A stretch of DNA of 64,000 bases. Origin: Phaeobacter piscinae (GTDB lineage Bacteria > Pseudomonadota > Alphaproteobacteria > Rhodobacterales > Rhodobacteraceae). Within the stretch, counting starts at the first letter, position 1. Each line of letters begins with the position of its first letter. Where the stretch lies: contig NZ_CP010681.1 in the NCBI RefSeq assembly GCF_002407245.1, forward strand, positions 2,976,001 through 3,040,000. The letters are read 5' to 3'. The notes beneath the pieces were generated by a model, which saw only the letters and a program-made list of their open reading frames with translations, was not told the DNA's origin and made no database searches. This document shows, piece by piece, positions 8,690-16,516 of the stretch. A program made the position numbers and the translations under genes.

Positions 8690-9598
8690 TTAGGCCAGTT
8701 GCAAACGGTGCTGCTTCGGCGTCCGATCGAAATGGGCCTTATAGGCTTTGATGAAATGTGAGGTGTCGGAGTACCCTGCTGCTAGCGCGATGTCGGCAAT
8801 GGTATCTTTGCCGTCGATCACCCGGACCCGAGCATGGTCCAGCCGCGCGCGCCGCAGCCAGACACTCGGCGCCTCGCCAAAGGCACGCTTGAAGTCACGC
8901 TGAAAGGTCGAAACTGACCGCCCCGAAAGCGTCGCGTAATCCGCAACCGAAAGATCCGCGAGCGCATGTGCCCGCATGACCTGCTTGATATTGCGACGGG
9001 CGCGCTGGGAGTTCTCATGGACAAGAAATCGCCATAGCTGCCCCTGGTGGTCATGCAGATCCAGCAGCAACAGCAGCTCCAACAGTTTCGATTTCACAAG
9101 TGCGGGAGAGGCTTGCAGGCCGCCATATACCCGGGGAAGCGCACTGACATATTCGTGCAGCGATGGCGACCCCGCAAACAGGGCAGTCCGGCTGCGCGGT
9201 GCCGTTGTGACTCCATGTGAGGTCGCAGCCAGAAACTCCGCGATCACAGCATCGCTAAAAAAGAACAAGACCGCCTCAAGCGGCCCCGTTTCACTTGAGA
9301 ACTCAGACACCATGTGATGATGCCGCGGCACCAGCAGCGTGTCCCCCGTTACCACAGTTGTCTCGTCGCCATCCGCGTCGACAAAAGTTTCGCGCCCTCG
9401 AAGCACATATGCAAGACAGGGCGCGTTGGAAAGAAACTCCGTCCCAAAGGCATCTTGATACAGCAGCTTATGAAAGATCCCGGCACGACCACTGGTCATG
9501 ATCACCTCCGCCCCGGCAAAATCGTGAAGCCCCTCGGGGATCAGCAGGATCCTGTCCTCAGCGGCAGCGCAATTTTTTATCCGGTGTCCACGGATCAT
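8690..9598 (-). CDS. AraC-family regulator with cupin effector domain
   Basis: This is a 302-residue transcription factor. Residues 55-130 form a cupin-like sensor (LAYVLRGRETF, DTLLVPRHHHMVSEF), and residues 205-302 form the AraC double helix-turn-helix with the signature LSGRSVSTFQRDFKRAFG, then IADIALAAGYSDTSHFIKAY. The ATG at 9598 has a GGGGGA box nearby and gives normal family length; the frame stays open to 9781, but the extra residues look non-coding. The two ABM genes lie downstream in the same direction and are likely targets. Confidence 0.8.
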   Translation of the reverse strand: MIRGHRIKNCAAAEDRILLIPEGLHDFAGAEVIMTSGRAGIFHKLLYQDAFGTEFLSNAPCLAYVLRGRETFVDADGDETTVVTGDTLLVPRHHHMVSEFSSETGPLEAVLFFFSDAVIAEFLAATSHGVTTAPRSRTALFAGSPSLHEYVSALPRVYGGLQASPALVKSKLLELLLLLDLHDHQGQLWRFLVHENSQRARRNIKQVMRAHALADLSVADYATLSGRSVSTFQRDFKRAFGEAPSVWLRRARLDHARVRVIDGKDTIADIALAAGYSDTSHFIKAYKAHFDRTPKQHRLQLA

Positions 9599-9885
9599 CG
9601 CTTGTATCCCCCAGTTTTTTTTAAAAAACTTACAAGAGCCTGTGTATGCCCTCAATGGATCCCCCGGCGGCAAATCAGCGCGAATATCTACCCCACACAT
9701 ACCACCTGCCGAGATTAACTGGCGCATTGCATCTGACAAACGCGCCATGACCGTTCTGAAACCGTCCCCGCTGCCGCTCAATACCGGGAAGGTCTTAAGG
9801 GGAATATCGAATGTCAGAGGAACCCGACCCGATGCGGGTCTTTGCAGCCATTGAGGCCCCGCCGCTCTGACCTAGACGTGAGCAC

Positions 9886-10322
9886 ATGAGAATTCTCGCC
9901 ATTTCTGGGAGCCCGCGCTGGTTCGATAAATACTGCGATGCTAAATGCAGGTGCCGAGATCACTGCTGCCAGCCACGAGATAGGCGTTTTTCTGGCTTAG
10001 CCGATTTACCCGTGTTCTCGTCGGATGCCGAACATGGCACGGTGCCTCCCGCCGCTCAGAGGTTTACAGACTAGGTGCGGCAAAGCGATGCGCTCATTAT
10101 CTCAAGCCCTGAATATGCCCTGCGATCCCCGGTGGCCTGAAGAATGCCATTGATTGGATGGTGTCGAGAGGTGAGACTATCGGCAAGCCAATAGCACTGA
10201 TGCATGCATCCCGTCGTGGTGACGACATGTTGGCGCAGTTGCGACTGGTCCTGCCCACAATAAGTGATCAATTCAGAGCAGACCCGGCCTTACGGTTTAC
10301 CTTTTCAAATCTCTCGCTGTAA
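9886..10322 (+). pseudogene. Degraded NADPH-dependent FMN reductase gene
   Basis: Frames pieced together give MRILAISGSPR, then NTAMLNAGAEI, SGLADLPVFSSDAEHG, SDALIISSPEYA, LKNAIDWMVSRGE, GKPIALMHASRRGDDM and LRLVLPTISDQF. This is the order of the flavodoxin-fold FMN-reductase family (phosphate loop SGSPR, flavin-binding SPEYA). The reading is broken by at least three frameshifts (near 9925, 9985 and 10132) and a TAG at 10072-10074. The product cannot be made. It lies divergent from the AraC regulator in the accessory region and is a clear relic. Confidence 0.85.
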
Positions 10323-11158
10323 GAGATTGCAAAAAGACCTCCGTGGTCGGATGAAACGTTCGCGACTAGAAGGTTTCTGAAAGTACTTTCTGACAGTTGC
10401 GCATAAGATGACGCGATTCAGCCGCCGCATCTCAAATTTCAGAACGGTCGAAATGGTGGCAGGCGAACCGTCCCTTAGCCCCTTTGGCAAGCGGGGTATC
10501 GACACGCAAAATGCCTGTGATGCCCAGAAAGCGCGCGCTGACTTCCGCCTCCCACCTAATAGACCAGACCCTCTTCCTGGCTGCGCTTGCGGGGCCGCAG
10601 TGCCCACCGAACGGCAATCCCAAACCCCGCCTTATTCACCGCGTCGCAGATCAACAGGAACAGCTTTCCTCAGCCTATTACCTTCAAACCAGCAGCGATC
10701 ATGTGGAAAGAGAAAGAACGGGGCAGTGATGGCTACCTTCGCCATACCGCAAATCAGCGCGTCTTCTTATAAGGGAGTGTGGAACGTCACGAAACTTTGA
10801 CTCTATCGGCAGCCAAAACCTCAATAAATGAGTGAATTGCACCGTGCAATTCTGACCCAAACGTCAAGCATATCTGACCCAGCCAGCGAAGCAGCCGTTT
10901 GCAAAGGCCGCGGTGAGTGGCAGAAAAGAGCCCAAGGCTGCCATTGCCATTTCTCGCTGCGTGCGCTCGCAGCACCAAAATCGCCGAGATTGCATCATCT
11001 TCAGCGCCGCCATGCGGCGTGAAGCGCGGCCATTCGCTCGGGATGCAGCGAGGTTGTCAGCGGCAATCTACAGGTTGCGGACGGAGTTGTCATTCGCAGG
11101 CGCCTTGCGAAGTTCCGGTGTGCGTTGTTCTACGTTCATCTGTTTAATGCAGCTCAAA
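10323..11158. other. Gene-poor accessory spacer
   Basis: No supportable gene was found in about 840 bp; several 60-130-codon frames exist on both strands without ribosome-binding sites or family motifs. It holds a perfect inverted repeat (GAATTGCA-CCG-TGCAATTC, 10834-10852) and a 9-bp direct repeat TCTGACCCA at 10851-10859 and 10873-10881. It looks like remnant DNA between acquired modules. Confidence 0.5.
10834..10852. repeat. Inverted repeat in accessory spacer
   Basis: Two 8-bp arms (GAATTGCA and TGCAATTC) flank a CCG loop. The right arm runs into the first of two TCTGACCCA direct repeats 22 bp apart. The function is unknown. Confidence 0.7.
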
Positions 11159-11347
11159 ATGGGGAAGCGGTGCAGCCGACCCGCCTCATTGTCGGGAATG
11201 TTGCGCAACTTCAAGCAGGTGATCAAGGATGGCGACTTGCGCCTGCATCCGGTGATCGCCAAGCTGGTGGATGCGGAGGCGCTGGAGAAGATGGGCGCGT
11301 TGCAACAAGGCGCGGCCGTTTCTGAAGACACACCACATCAGCACTAA
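11159..11347 (+). other. Short open frame upstream of imm11, possible 3' remnant of a toxin gene
   Basis: A frame ending in TAA at 11345-11347 encodes about 62 residues with a protein-like tail (NFKQVIKDGDLRLHP, AKLVDAEALEKMGALQQ). Its stop codon immediately precedes the AAGGAGG box of the immunity-type gene, as in toxin-immunity pairs where the immunity gene follows the toxin 3' end. Upstream of about 11150 the frame becomes low-quality spacer sequence. It could be the last part of a lost effector gene or a chance frame. Confidence 0.35.
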
Positions 11348-11358
11348 GGAGGTATATC

Positions 11359-12126
11359 ATGGTTTATGCGATGGCGGGCGGCAACACAGACTATGATCCG
11401 ACCCTGGACGTCGAGCCTGGAAATTTTTTTGAAGGCATGGATGGCAAGTTGAGGGCTGCGGAAGTCGCCGATTTGACGCCGGACGGGGGGGTGCGCATTG
11501 GCAAGTCCTCTTGGCACAAGGGGCGCTCTGTTAAAGTTGACGAGAATTTTCCGACGAAATTGAAGCGCTCAGGCCCAGGCATCAAGCGCGCGAAGTTGCT
11601 GGACGTCAACCGCCAGACCGGCAGTCTTGATTTGGTCAACCAGACCTTCAAGGATATTGTTGAAGAGTTTGAACCTGGAATGCACCAGTTTTTCCCGATG
11701 GAATATTATGACAGCAAAGGGAAAGTGAAAATTGGCGACGGCTATTGGATGGTGATTTGCCAGCGATTAGATACGTTGCATGACACCCTGTGTGTTCCGC
11801 CAAGGAATGATCGCGGGTTCATTGATAAGTTTAATGAAGACTACAAAGACAGGGATAAGAGCCTGGATCGTATTGCTTTCGACAAGGAAAAAGTGTCTGG
11901 CCATCATATGTGGCATGATAAATTTTTATCCATGTCATATTTGTTTTCGGATACGTTGGCTGAACGCCTGATCGGAGCCGGGTTGACAGGTTTGTCCTAT
12001 AGGAACTTGAAGAAGCCTAACGCTTATTCGGGCGCTGTTACAAAAAGGAATTGCGCTGCACGTCAAGCTTGTTTCAAGCTGACAGTCAACAAAACCGCCA
12101 TTCATGCAGAGCGCAGCATCCGGTAA
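11359..12126 (+). CDS. Imm11 (DUF1629)-family immunity-type protein
   Basis: The 255-residue soluble protein has the Imm11 layout: an aromatic centre (MHQFFPMEYYDS, then DGYWMVICQRLDTLHD), a GHHMWHDKF motif around residue 190, and the terminal FSDTLAERLIGAGLTGLSYR helix-strand. Imm11 proteins neutralise polymorphic toxins delivered between competing bacteria. The start has an excellent AAGGAGG box. No intact toxin gene is present. The last 25-30 residues, after the GLTGLSYR strand, run into a repeat shared with 14151-14187, so the native 3' end may have been replaced. Base composition is visibly AT-richer than in core genes, consistent with acquisition. Confidence 0.7.
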   Translation: MVYAMAGGNTDYDPTLDVEPGNFFEGMDGKLRAAEVADLTPDGGVRIGKSSWHKGRSVKVDENFPTKLKRSGPGIKRAKLLDVNRQTGSLDLVNQTFKDIVEEFEPGMHQFFPMEYYDSKGKVKIGDGYWMVICQRLDTLHDTLCVPPRNDRGFIDKFNEDYKDRDKSLDRIAFDKEKVSGHHMWHDKFLSMSYLFSDTLAERLIGAGLTGLSYRNLKKPNAYSGAVTKRNCAARQACFKLTVNKTAIHAERSIR

Positions 12127-12135
12127 ATTGGGCTC
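12099..12135. repeat. 37-bp imperfect direct repeat, copy 1
   Basis: CATTCA-N6-GCGCAGCATCCGGTAAA-N2-GGGCTC occurs here and again at 14151-14187 in the same orientation, with 29 fixed positions matching. This copy covers the end of the imm11 frame and its stop codon. Confidence 0.85.
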
Positions 12136-12567
12136 TGCTAGAGCCTTCGCCGCGCAGACAGCCAGGGACTGGACTGGGCTAAGCCGACCTTGGGCAGTTC
12201 AGGAAACGGGGATTTCCAGACAGCAGAGCACGGCCATCCACGGTGCCACAACCGCTGAAGAATATTGTCTCGAAATCTCGTCCAACAATCTACGTTCAGT
12301 ACCTGGGCAATTCGATGAGAAGTCAGATGATTGAAAACACAGAGAAAGCTCCGTTCGCATTTATTGTGAGCTGAACCGGATGATTGCAGGCTGGTTGCAA
12401 ATAATGTGGGTTCATTCGCAAATAATTCGGGTTTGGCCCCTTCGATAGATGCAAATAATTCGGGCTGAAAATCGCGATGATTGCAGGTCGAGCAGATTAT
12501 GTTTGCAGGTCACCACAAATAGAACCCGCACTTGACGATCCCGCAAACAGAGAACCGCTCACTTCAT
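12127..12567. other. Accessory spacer between imm11 and the GlxA-type gene
   Basis: Apart from the repeat array at 12379-12512, these 441 bp contain no gene that can be supported. The rightward frame at 12104-12334 shows no motif. Confidence 0.5.
12379..12512. repeat. Cluster of short direct repeats
   Basis: GCAAATAATTCGGG (or the variant GCAAATAATGTGGG) occurs at 12397-12410, 12418-12431 and 12451-12464. GATGATTGCAGG occurs at 12379-12390 and 12476-12487, and TTGCAGGTC at 12481-12489 and 12503-12511. All are in the same orientation with spacings of 21-97 bp, unlike a CRISPR. It may be a protein-binding array or the end of an old mobile element. Confidence 0.8.
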
Positions 12568-13506
12568 TTACTCGGGATGAATTCTGAAACGTTGTCGATA
12601 CTCACCAGGGCTGAGGCCAGAAATGGACTTGAAAAGACGGTTAAATGCAGAAACATCTTGGTACCCAACCTGCCAGCAAATCTCGCTAACCGTCAGAGCT
12701 GTGAGTTCGAGTAGCCCCCTGGCCTTTTCAACACGAAGCTCCTGCACATATCGGTTTACGGAAAGGTTCGTGCTGTGCAAAAACTTCCGGTGCAGTGATC
12801 GTTCAGAAAGACCTGCTCTATGGGCCAGACCCCCAACTGAAAGATCGGCCTCCACGTTACCTTCCATCCAGATTTGCAGTGTTCGGATGGTTTGATCCTT
12901 ATGCGCCATGTGGGGGCGGAAAGAACGATAGTTGCGCTGTTCCCGACCCGCCGGATCAATCAACATCTGGCGGCAGGTGCGCGAAACGACAACCGCGCCA
13001 AGCCAGTGGCCAATCAGATGAATCCCTAAATCCACCCATGCCATCACGCCACCGACAGTCACGATGTCATTGTCATCGACGAGTATATGCTCGGGACTCA
13101 AGCGAACTTTGGGGAACTGAGACCTGAACTCCGCCTCAAGCGCCCAATGTGTTGTAGCGGGACGCCCTTCTAGAATGCCCGCATGTCCCAACCAGAAGCT
13201 TCCTGCGCAGGCAGAGCAAATGATTGTACCCTCGCCATGCTGATGTGCAATCCAACGGTGCAGCGCCTGATCATCTCCACCTCTCTTCCCTGTCAGGTTC
13301 GGTGGCAGAATGATAGCGTCTACATCCCGTCGATGTTCGAATTCGGGTGGTGTCAAGATCTGGTGGGCAATCTGCGGACCATTGTCTTCGTCAACAAGAC
13401 TATTGCCAACATCGAACATCTCTCGAAGCCCGTGCAGAGCGGATTGCTGAGCCCCTGAGTAAGCGACAATTGCGACTTTTGGCGTATTTGGCACATGATC
13501 TGTCAT
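12568..13506 (-). CDS. GlxA-type AraC regulator with DJ-1/PfpI domain
   Basis: This is a 312-residue regulator. Residues 8-190 are a DJ-1/PfpI-like domain with the nucleophile-elbow segment ICSACAGSFWLGHAG (Cys at the centre) and TTHWALEAEF. Residues 215-312 are an AraC helix-turn-helix pair (AHRAGLSERSLHRKF, then VSEICWQVGYQDVSAFNRLF). Such regulators usually sense nitrogenous or amino-acid-derived compounds. The start at ATG 13506 was chosen by domain length; its ribosome-binding site is poor. It is divergent from the cysteine hydrolase gene across 77 bp, and is the obvious candidate to regulate it. Confidence 0.85.
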   Translation of the reverse strand: MTDHVPNTPKVAIVAYSGAQQSALHGLREMFDVGNSLVDEDNGPQIAHQILTPPEFEHRRDVDAIILPPNLTGKRGGDDQALHRWIAHQHGEGTIICSACAGSFWLGHAGILEGRPATTHWALEAEFRSQFPKVRLSPEHILVDDNDIVTVGGVMAWVDLGIHLIGHWLGAVVVSRTCRQMLIDPAGREQRNYRSFRPHMAHKDQTIRTLQIWMEGNVEADLSVGGLAHRAGLSERSLHRKFLHSTNLSVNRYVQELRVEKARGLLELTALTVSEICWQVGYQDVSAFNRLFKSISGLSPGEYRQRFRIHPE

Positions 13507-13583
13507 TTCCGCCAATCGTATCCACATGGCACCACGTTGTACACACGCATATGAACTCAAACCAATGTTGAAATGAGAACACT

Positions 13584-14150
13584 ATGACCAAATCCGCTCT
13601 CCTCCTGATTGATATACAGAACGACTATTTCCCCAGCTTTGACGGCAGCAAGATGCCTTTGCCAAACATGGACGCCGCTGTGGAAAACGCTGCCGACCTG
13701 CTCGCAACAGCGCGCGATGCCGGTTTGAAAGTGATCCATGTAAGACATCTGATGGCATCAGATGCGGCCCCATTTTTCCATCCCGAATCCGAGGGAGCGG
13801 AAATTCACCACCGCGTTTCGCCAAAGGCCGGTGAAGGTATTGTCGAAAAAAGCAGGCCAAACAGTTTTGTCGGCACCAATTTAGAGCCGCTATTGCGCAA
13901 AGCCCAGATTGGTCACCTCGTCATTTGTGGCGCCATGAGCCAGATGTGCATCGATGCAACTGTCCGTGGGGGCGTTGATCTGGGCTTTAAAGTTACGGTC
14001 GCTCAAGATGCCTGCGCTGCCGCCAATGTTTTGCACGACGATGTCAGCGTACCCGCCGCGATGGTTCATGCGGCAATCATGGCACCGTTGGCTGCCAGTT
14101 ACGCTGACGTTCGGCCAACTTCTGAAATCAAACCGACAATACCAAGCTGA
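13584..14150 (+). CDS. Isochorismatase-like cysteine hydrolase
   Basis: This is a 188-residue cytoplasmic enzyme of the isochorismatase/nicotinamidase superfamily. The catalytic triad is visible as Asp10 (LLLIDIQNDYF), Lys89 (VEKSRPNSF) and Cys122 (GAMSQMCIDAT), with the family cis-peptide just before the cysteine region. The substrate is probably an amide or carbamoyl compound but cannot be read from sequence. The stop codon is followed directly by the second copy of a 37-bp repeat. The gene is divergent from a GlxA-type regulator. Confidence 0.9.
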   Translation: MTKSALLLIDIQNDYFPSFDGSKMPLPNMDAAVENAADLLATARDAGLKVIHVRHLMASDAAPFFHPESEGAEIHHRVSPKAGEGIVEKSRPNSFVGTNLEPLLRKAQIGHLVICGAMSQMCIDATVRGGVDLGFKVTVAQDACAAANVLHDDVSVPAAMVHAAIMAPLAASYADVRPTSEIKPTIPS

Positions 14151-14187
14151 CATTCAATCTCGGCGCAGCATCCGGTAAAACGGGCTC
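14151..14187. repeat. 37-bp imperfect direct repeat, copy 2
   Basis: This is the second copy of CATTCA-N6-GCGCAGCATCCGGTAAA-N2-GGGCTC, starting at the first base after the hydrolase stop codon and lying exactly 2052 bp from copy 1. The two copies bracket the regulator-hydrolase module. Confidence 0.85.
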
Positions 14188-14396
14188 AGTGCCGCCGAAT
14201 GCCAACGCAGCAAGCACCTCGATAGGGACAGGACGGAACCGGCCATCAGCGAAAAGGGCTAAACCCTTGAACTTCAGTGGTCTCTTTCGCGGGGCGGTCG
14301 TTCGTGTTTAATGAGCCGACCTCCGGGCCGGAAGCGGCGAAATAGGGTGAAGAGCCCATATTGAGCAATGCTGCGCTCCGCATAAATGGCAGCGTC

Positions 14397-14753
14397 CTAA
14401 CCGCAACGATCGTCACTGTCCGAAGTTAGCCCCTCAGCCCATTCCTTAGACCATGAGCCGAGCGGCTTGAGGAAGGTGAATAGCTCCGAACCTTTGTCAG
14501 TAAGCTGGTAGCCATGGTCGCTTCGCGCCACGATATCGCTGGCCACCAGTTCTTTGAGGCGTCGGTTCAAAATAGTCGGGGACATTTTCTCGCAAGCCGT
14601 TTGGATTTGACGAAATGTGAGCGGCCTTTCTGAAAGTTGCCACACAATTCCGAGCGCCCAACTCCGGCCAAGCAGATCAAACAGCGCCATGATTGGCTTG
14701 CCCGATTTGGAACCTCTGACCGGCTGACCCGGAACGGGTATCCCATCTGTCAT
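14397..14753 (-). CDS. HxlR-family transcriptional regulator
   Basis: This is a 118-residue winged-helix regulator with the HxlR signature: LLGRSWALGIVWQLSERPLTFRQIQ (residues 27-51), a recognition helix around MSPTILNRRLKELV, and the wing DHGYQLTDKG. It lacks the N-terminal Cys that thiol-sensing members use. An AGGAGGTTTCT-type box precedes the ATG at 14753. It is divergent from an EamA exporter gene with repeated TGTAGC elements between them, a usual repressor-transporter pair. Confidence 0.85.
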   Translation of the reverse strand: MTDGIPVPGQPVRGSKSGKPIMALFDLLGRSWALGIVWQLSERPLTFRQIQTACEKMSPTILNRRLKELVASDIVARSDHGYQLTDKGSELFTFLKPLGSWSKEWAEGLTSDSDDRCG

Positions 14754-14767
14754 AGAAACCTCCTGTT

Positions 14768-14811
14768 GCTACATTTTGTGTAGCGATATATTGATACCGA
14801 TAGTGTAGCGA
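14768..14811. promoter_or_regulatory. Candidate HxlR operator region
   Basis: GCTACA-TTTTG-TGTAGC (14768-14784) is an inverted repeat, and GTGTAGCGA occurs twice as a direct repeat at 14778-14786 and 14803-14811. It lies between the divergent hxlR-type and eamA-type genes, where a shared operator is expected. Confidence 0.55.
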
Positions 14812-14828
14812 ATCTATGGAATACTGTC

Positions 14829-15719
14829 ATGCTTATTCTTCCTGTTCTTGCAGCGGTTGGGGCGTCTTCTGGATGGGCAACAGGCATCGTTCTGGCGCAG
14901 TGGCCAGCACGTCAGTTAGGTGCATTCGAATTCACCCGAATTCAACTGTTTGCATGTTCTGCGATCCTAGCTGCCCTTGTCAGCCTGCTCGGATACTGGA
15001 CGACCATCGAATGGGCCTATTGGCCTGCATTTATCGCAAGCACGGTTATCGGCATTGTTCTGGGAAATCTCGCCATGATCGAATGTTTGCGACGTGGGGG
15101 GCCAAGGCGCACCGAGCTTATCTTGTCGCTTAAAGCGCCTCTGGTTGGTGTCATGGCATATGTGTGGCTTAATGAAACGCCGGGTTTGAATAACATCATA
15201 GGAGCCGCCATAGCTCTTTTTGGCGTGGGGCTTGCTGTGTTTTTCGGCAGCGACGAACGCTCAGAAAGCGACAGGACGACTGGCAGTCTTGCAATCATCA
15301 TAGTACTGGGCATCACCGCTACTGCGTTTCAAGGTTTTGGGTTTCTTGTTGTCAAACCCGCGATGCAGGCCGGAACCGATCCGCTGGCAGTATCGGCACT
15401 GCGCTTGCTGGGAGCGGCATTTCTGATTTCCGTTGTGGCTCTTTGGCCTGCGAAATCCTTCCAGCCGAAGGCTTTTGTCACGCCCTATCTTCTTGGCAGA
15501 ACCATTCTACCGGGTTTTATCGGATATGGCGTTTCGTCGACTCTCCTGCTTTATGCCTTCTCATCGCTTGATGCGGGGATCGCCGCCGTTTTGGGCTCTC
15601 TTTCGCCCGTCCTGATACTTCCTATCCTTTGGCTTAAAGAGGGCTTGATCCCTCGCTTCCAAGCTATTGCCGGAGCTTTTCTGGCAGTCGCAGGCACTTC
15701 AATGATTCTTTTGCTGTGA
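14829..15719 (+). CDS. EamA/DMT-superfamily transporter
   Basis: This is a 296-residue inner-membrane protein with ten hydrophobic segments arranged as two EamA repeats (about residues 1-140 and 150-296). The second repeat ends with LDAGIAAVLGSLSPVLILPILWLKE, the typical helix pair of drug/metabolite exporters. The substrate is unknown. It is transcribed away from an HxlR regulator gene that likely represses it. The start at ATG 14829 fits the repeat; an upstream ATG in another frame at 14816 is a shadow. Confidence 0.85.
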   Translation: MLILPVLAAVGASSGWATGIVLAQWPARQLGAFEFTRIQLFACSAILAALVSLLGYWTTIEWAYWPAFIASTVIGIVLGNLAMIECLRRGGPRRTELILSLKAPLVGVMAYVWLNETPGLNNIIGAAIALFGVGLAVFFGSDERSESDRTTGSLAIIIVLGITATAFQGFGFLVVKPAMQAGTDPLAVSALRLLGAAFLISVVALWPAKSFQPKAFVTPYLLGRTILPGFIGYGVSSTLLLYAFSSLDAGIAAVLGSLSPVLILPILWLKEGLIPRFQAIAGAFLAVAGTSMILLL

Positions 15720-16329
15720 CCGAAAGCAGCCATTGGCGCAACCGCAGCGAAATAGCGCTTTGTTGCGCGTCTGTTGTGTCCGACCTGGCTGCAGCGAAAA
15801 TACGGTCTCGGTTCACCTTTGATGAAGACCTTTGGCCGGAGTACAAGGAACCAGTTTCTGCTCTGAAGGTAGCGGCTCTTCTCGGAATCAATGTTGAGCA
15901 AGAGCTATGCCTGCGGGAGTTGCCTTTTGCTTGGCCGGGGTTGGGCGAGCACACCTCCAGTACCGTTGAGTACACTGAAATGATGCTCAAAGCTTACGCC
16001 AGCCAGCGAGCAGATAAATCTACTGAATAGCCAAGATAGACAGAAGGTTGTTGAGAATGCTCCGCAGCCTTCGCCTCATGAAAGCCAATTGCAGAATTGG
16101 TCAACTTCGGTTCTTGGGAAGCTGCGGCTTACGCGTCCGCACCTTGAGTGAGCAGACCCGCAGTCACGAAAAATGCGGCCAGACCCAACCACCTCTGTCT
16201 AATCGGATTCCGGTATTAGCGATCACCGACTGCCACACAGCTAATCAACGAAAATGAAGGGTCTATCGCCAGTGGAACGACTATGGGTGCCAAATGGCAA
16301 AACTATGTGTCGTCCCACAAGGGAGGTAG
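15720..16329. other. Accessory spacer up to tRNA-Arg
   Basis: No gene is supported in these 610 bp. A 104-codon frame at 15716-16030 and shorter minus-strand frames lack ribosome-binding sites and family motifs. The stretch abuts the 3' end of the tRNA-Arg gene. Confidence 0.5.
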
Positions 16330-16406
16330 TGGCGGACCGAGGAGGATTCGAACCCCCGACCCCTTGATTCGTAGTCAAGTACTCTATCCAGCTGAGCTAT
16401 CGGTCC
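16330..16406 (-). tRNA. tRNA-Arg (anticodon ACG)
   Basis: This is a 77-nt cloverleaf on the minus strand. The acceptor arm is GGACCGA with CCTCGGTCC-side pairing, discriminator G and an encoded CCA. The anticodon stem CTTGA/TCAAG has loop CTACGAA and anticodon ACG, read as ICG for CGN arginine codons. The T-loop TTCGAAT is intact. Its 3' end faces the accessory region. Confidence 0.97.
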
Positions 16407-16516
16407 ACTGCGGCGGGGTTTATGCGCAGCGGCGCGCGGGTGCAAGCCTAAAATGTCAGCTTGGCGCAGGTTTTCGTAATTTTGCGCATCCGGTATGGGT
16501 TACCGCCGACCAACCC

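Noticed and set aside
10408..10800. 130-codon rightward frame in the accessory spacer
   Set aside because: It has no ribosome-binding site, family motif or plausible composition, and a competing frame overlaps it.
12379..12512. Possible CRISPR array
   Set aside because: Repeats are only 9-14 bp, in three families with irregular spacing, and there are no cas genes.
15716..16030. 104-codon frame after the EamA gene
   Set aside because: It starts inside the previous stop region, lacks a ribosome-binding site and resembles the other non-coding spacers.
16330..16406. Duplicated attachment site of an integrated element at tRNA-Arg
   Set aside because: No second copy of the tRNA 3' end was found in the accessory region, and there is no integrase gene.
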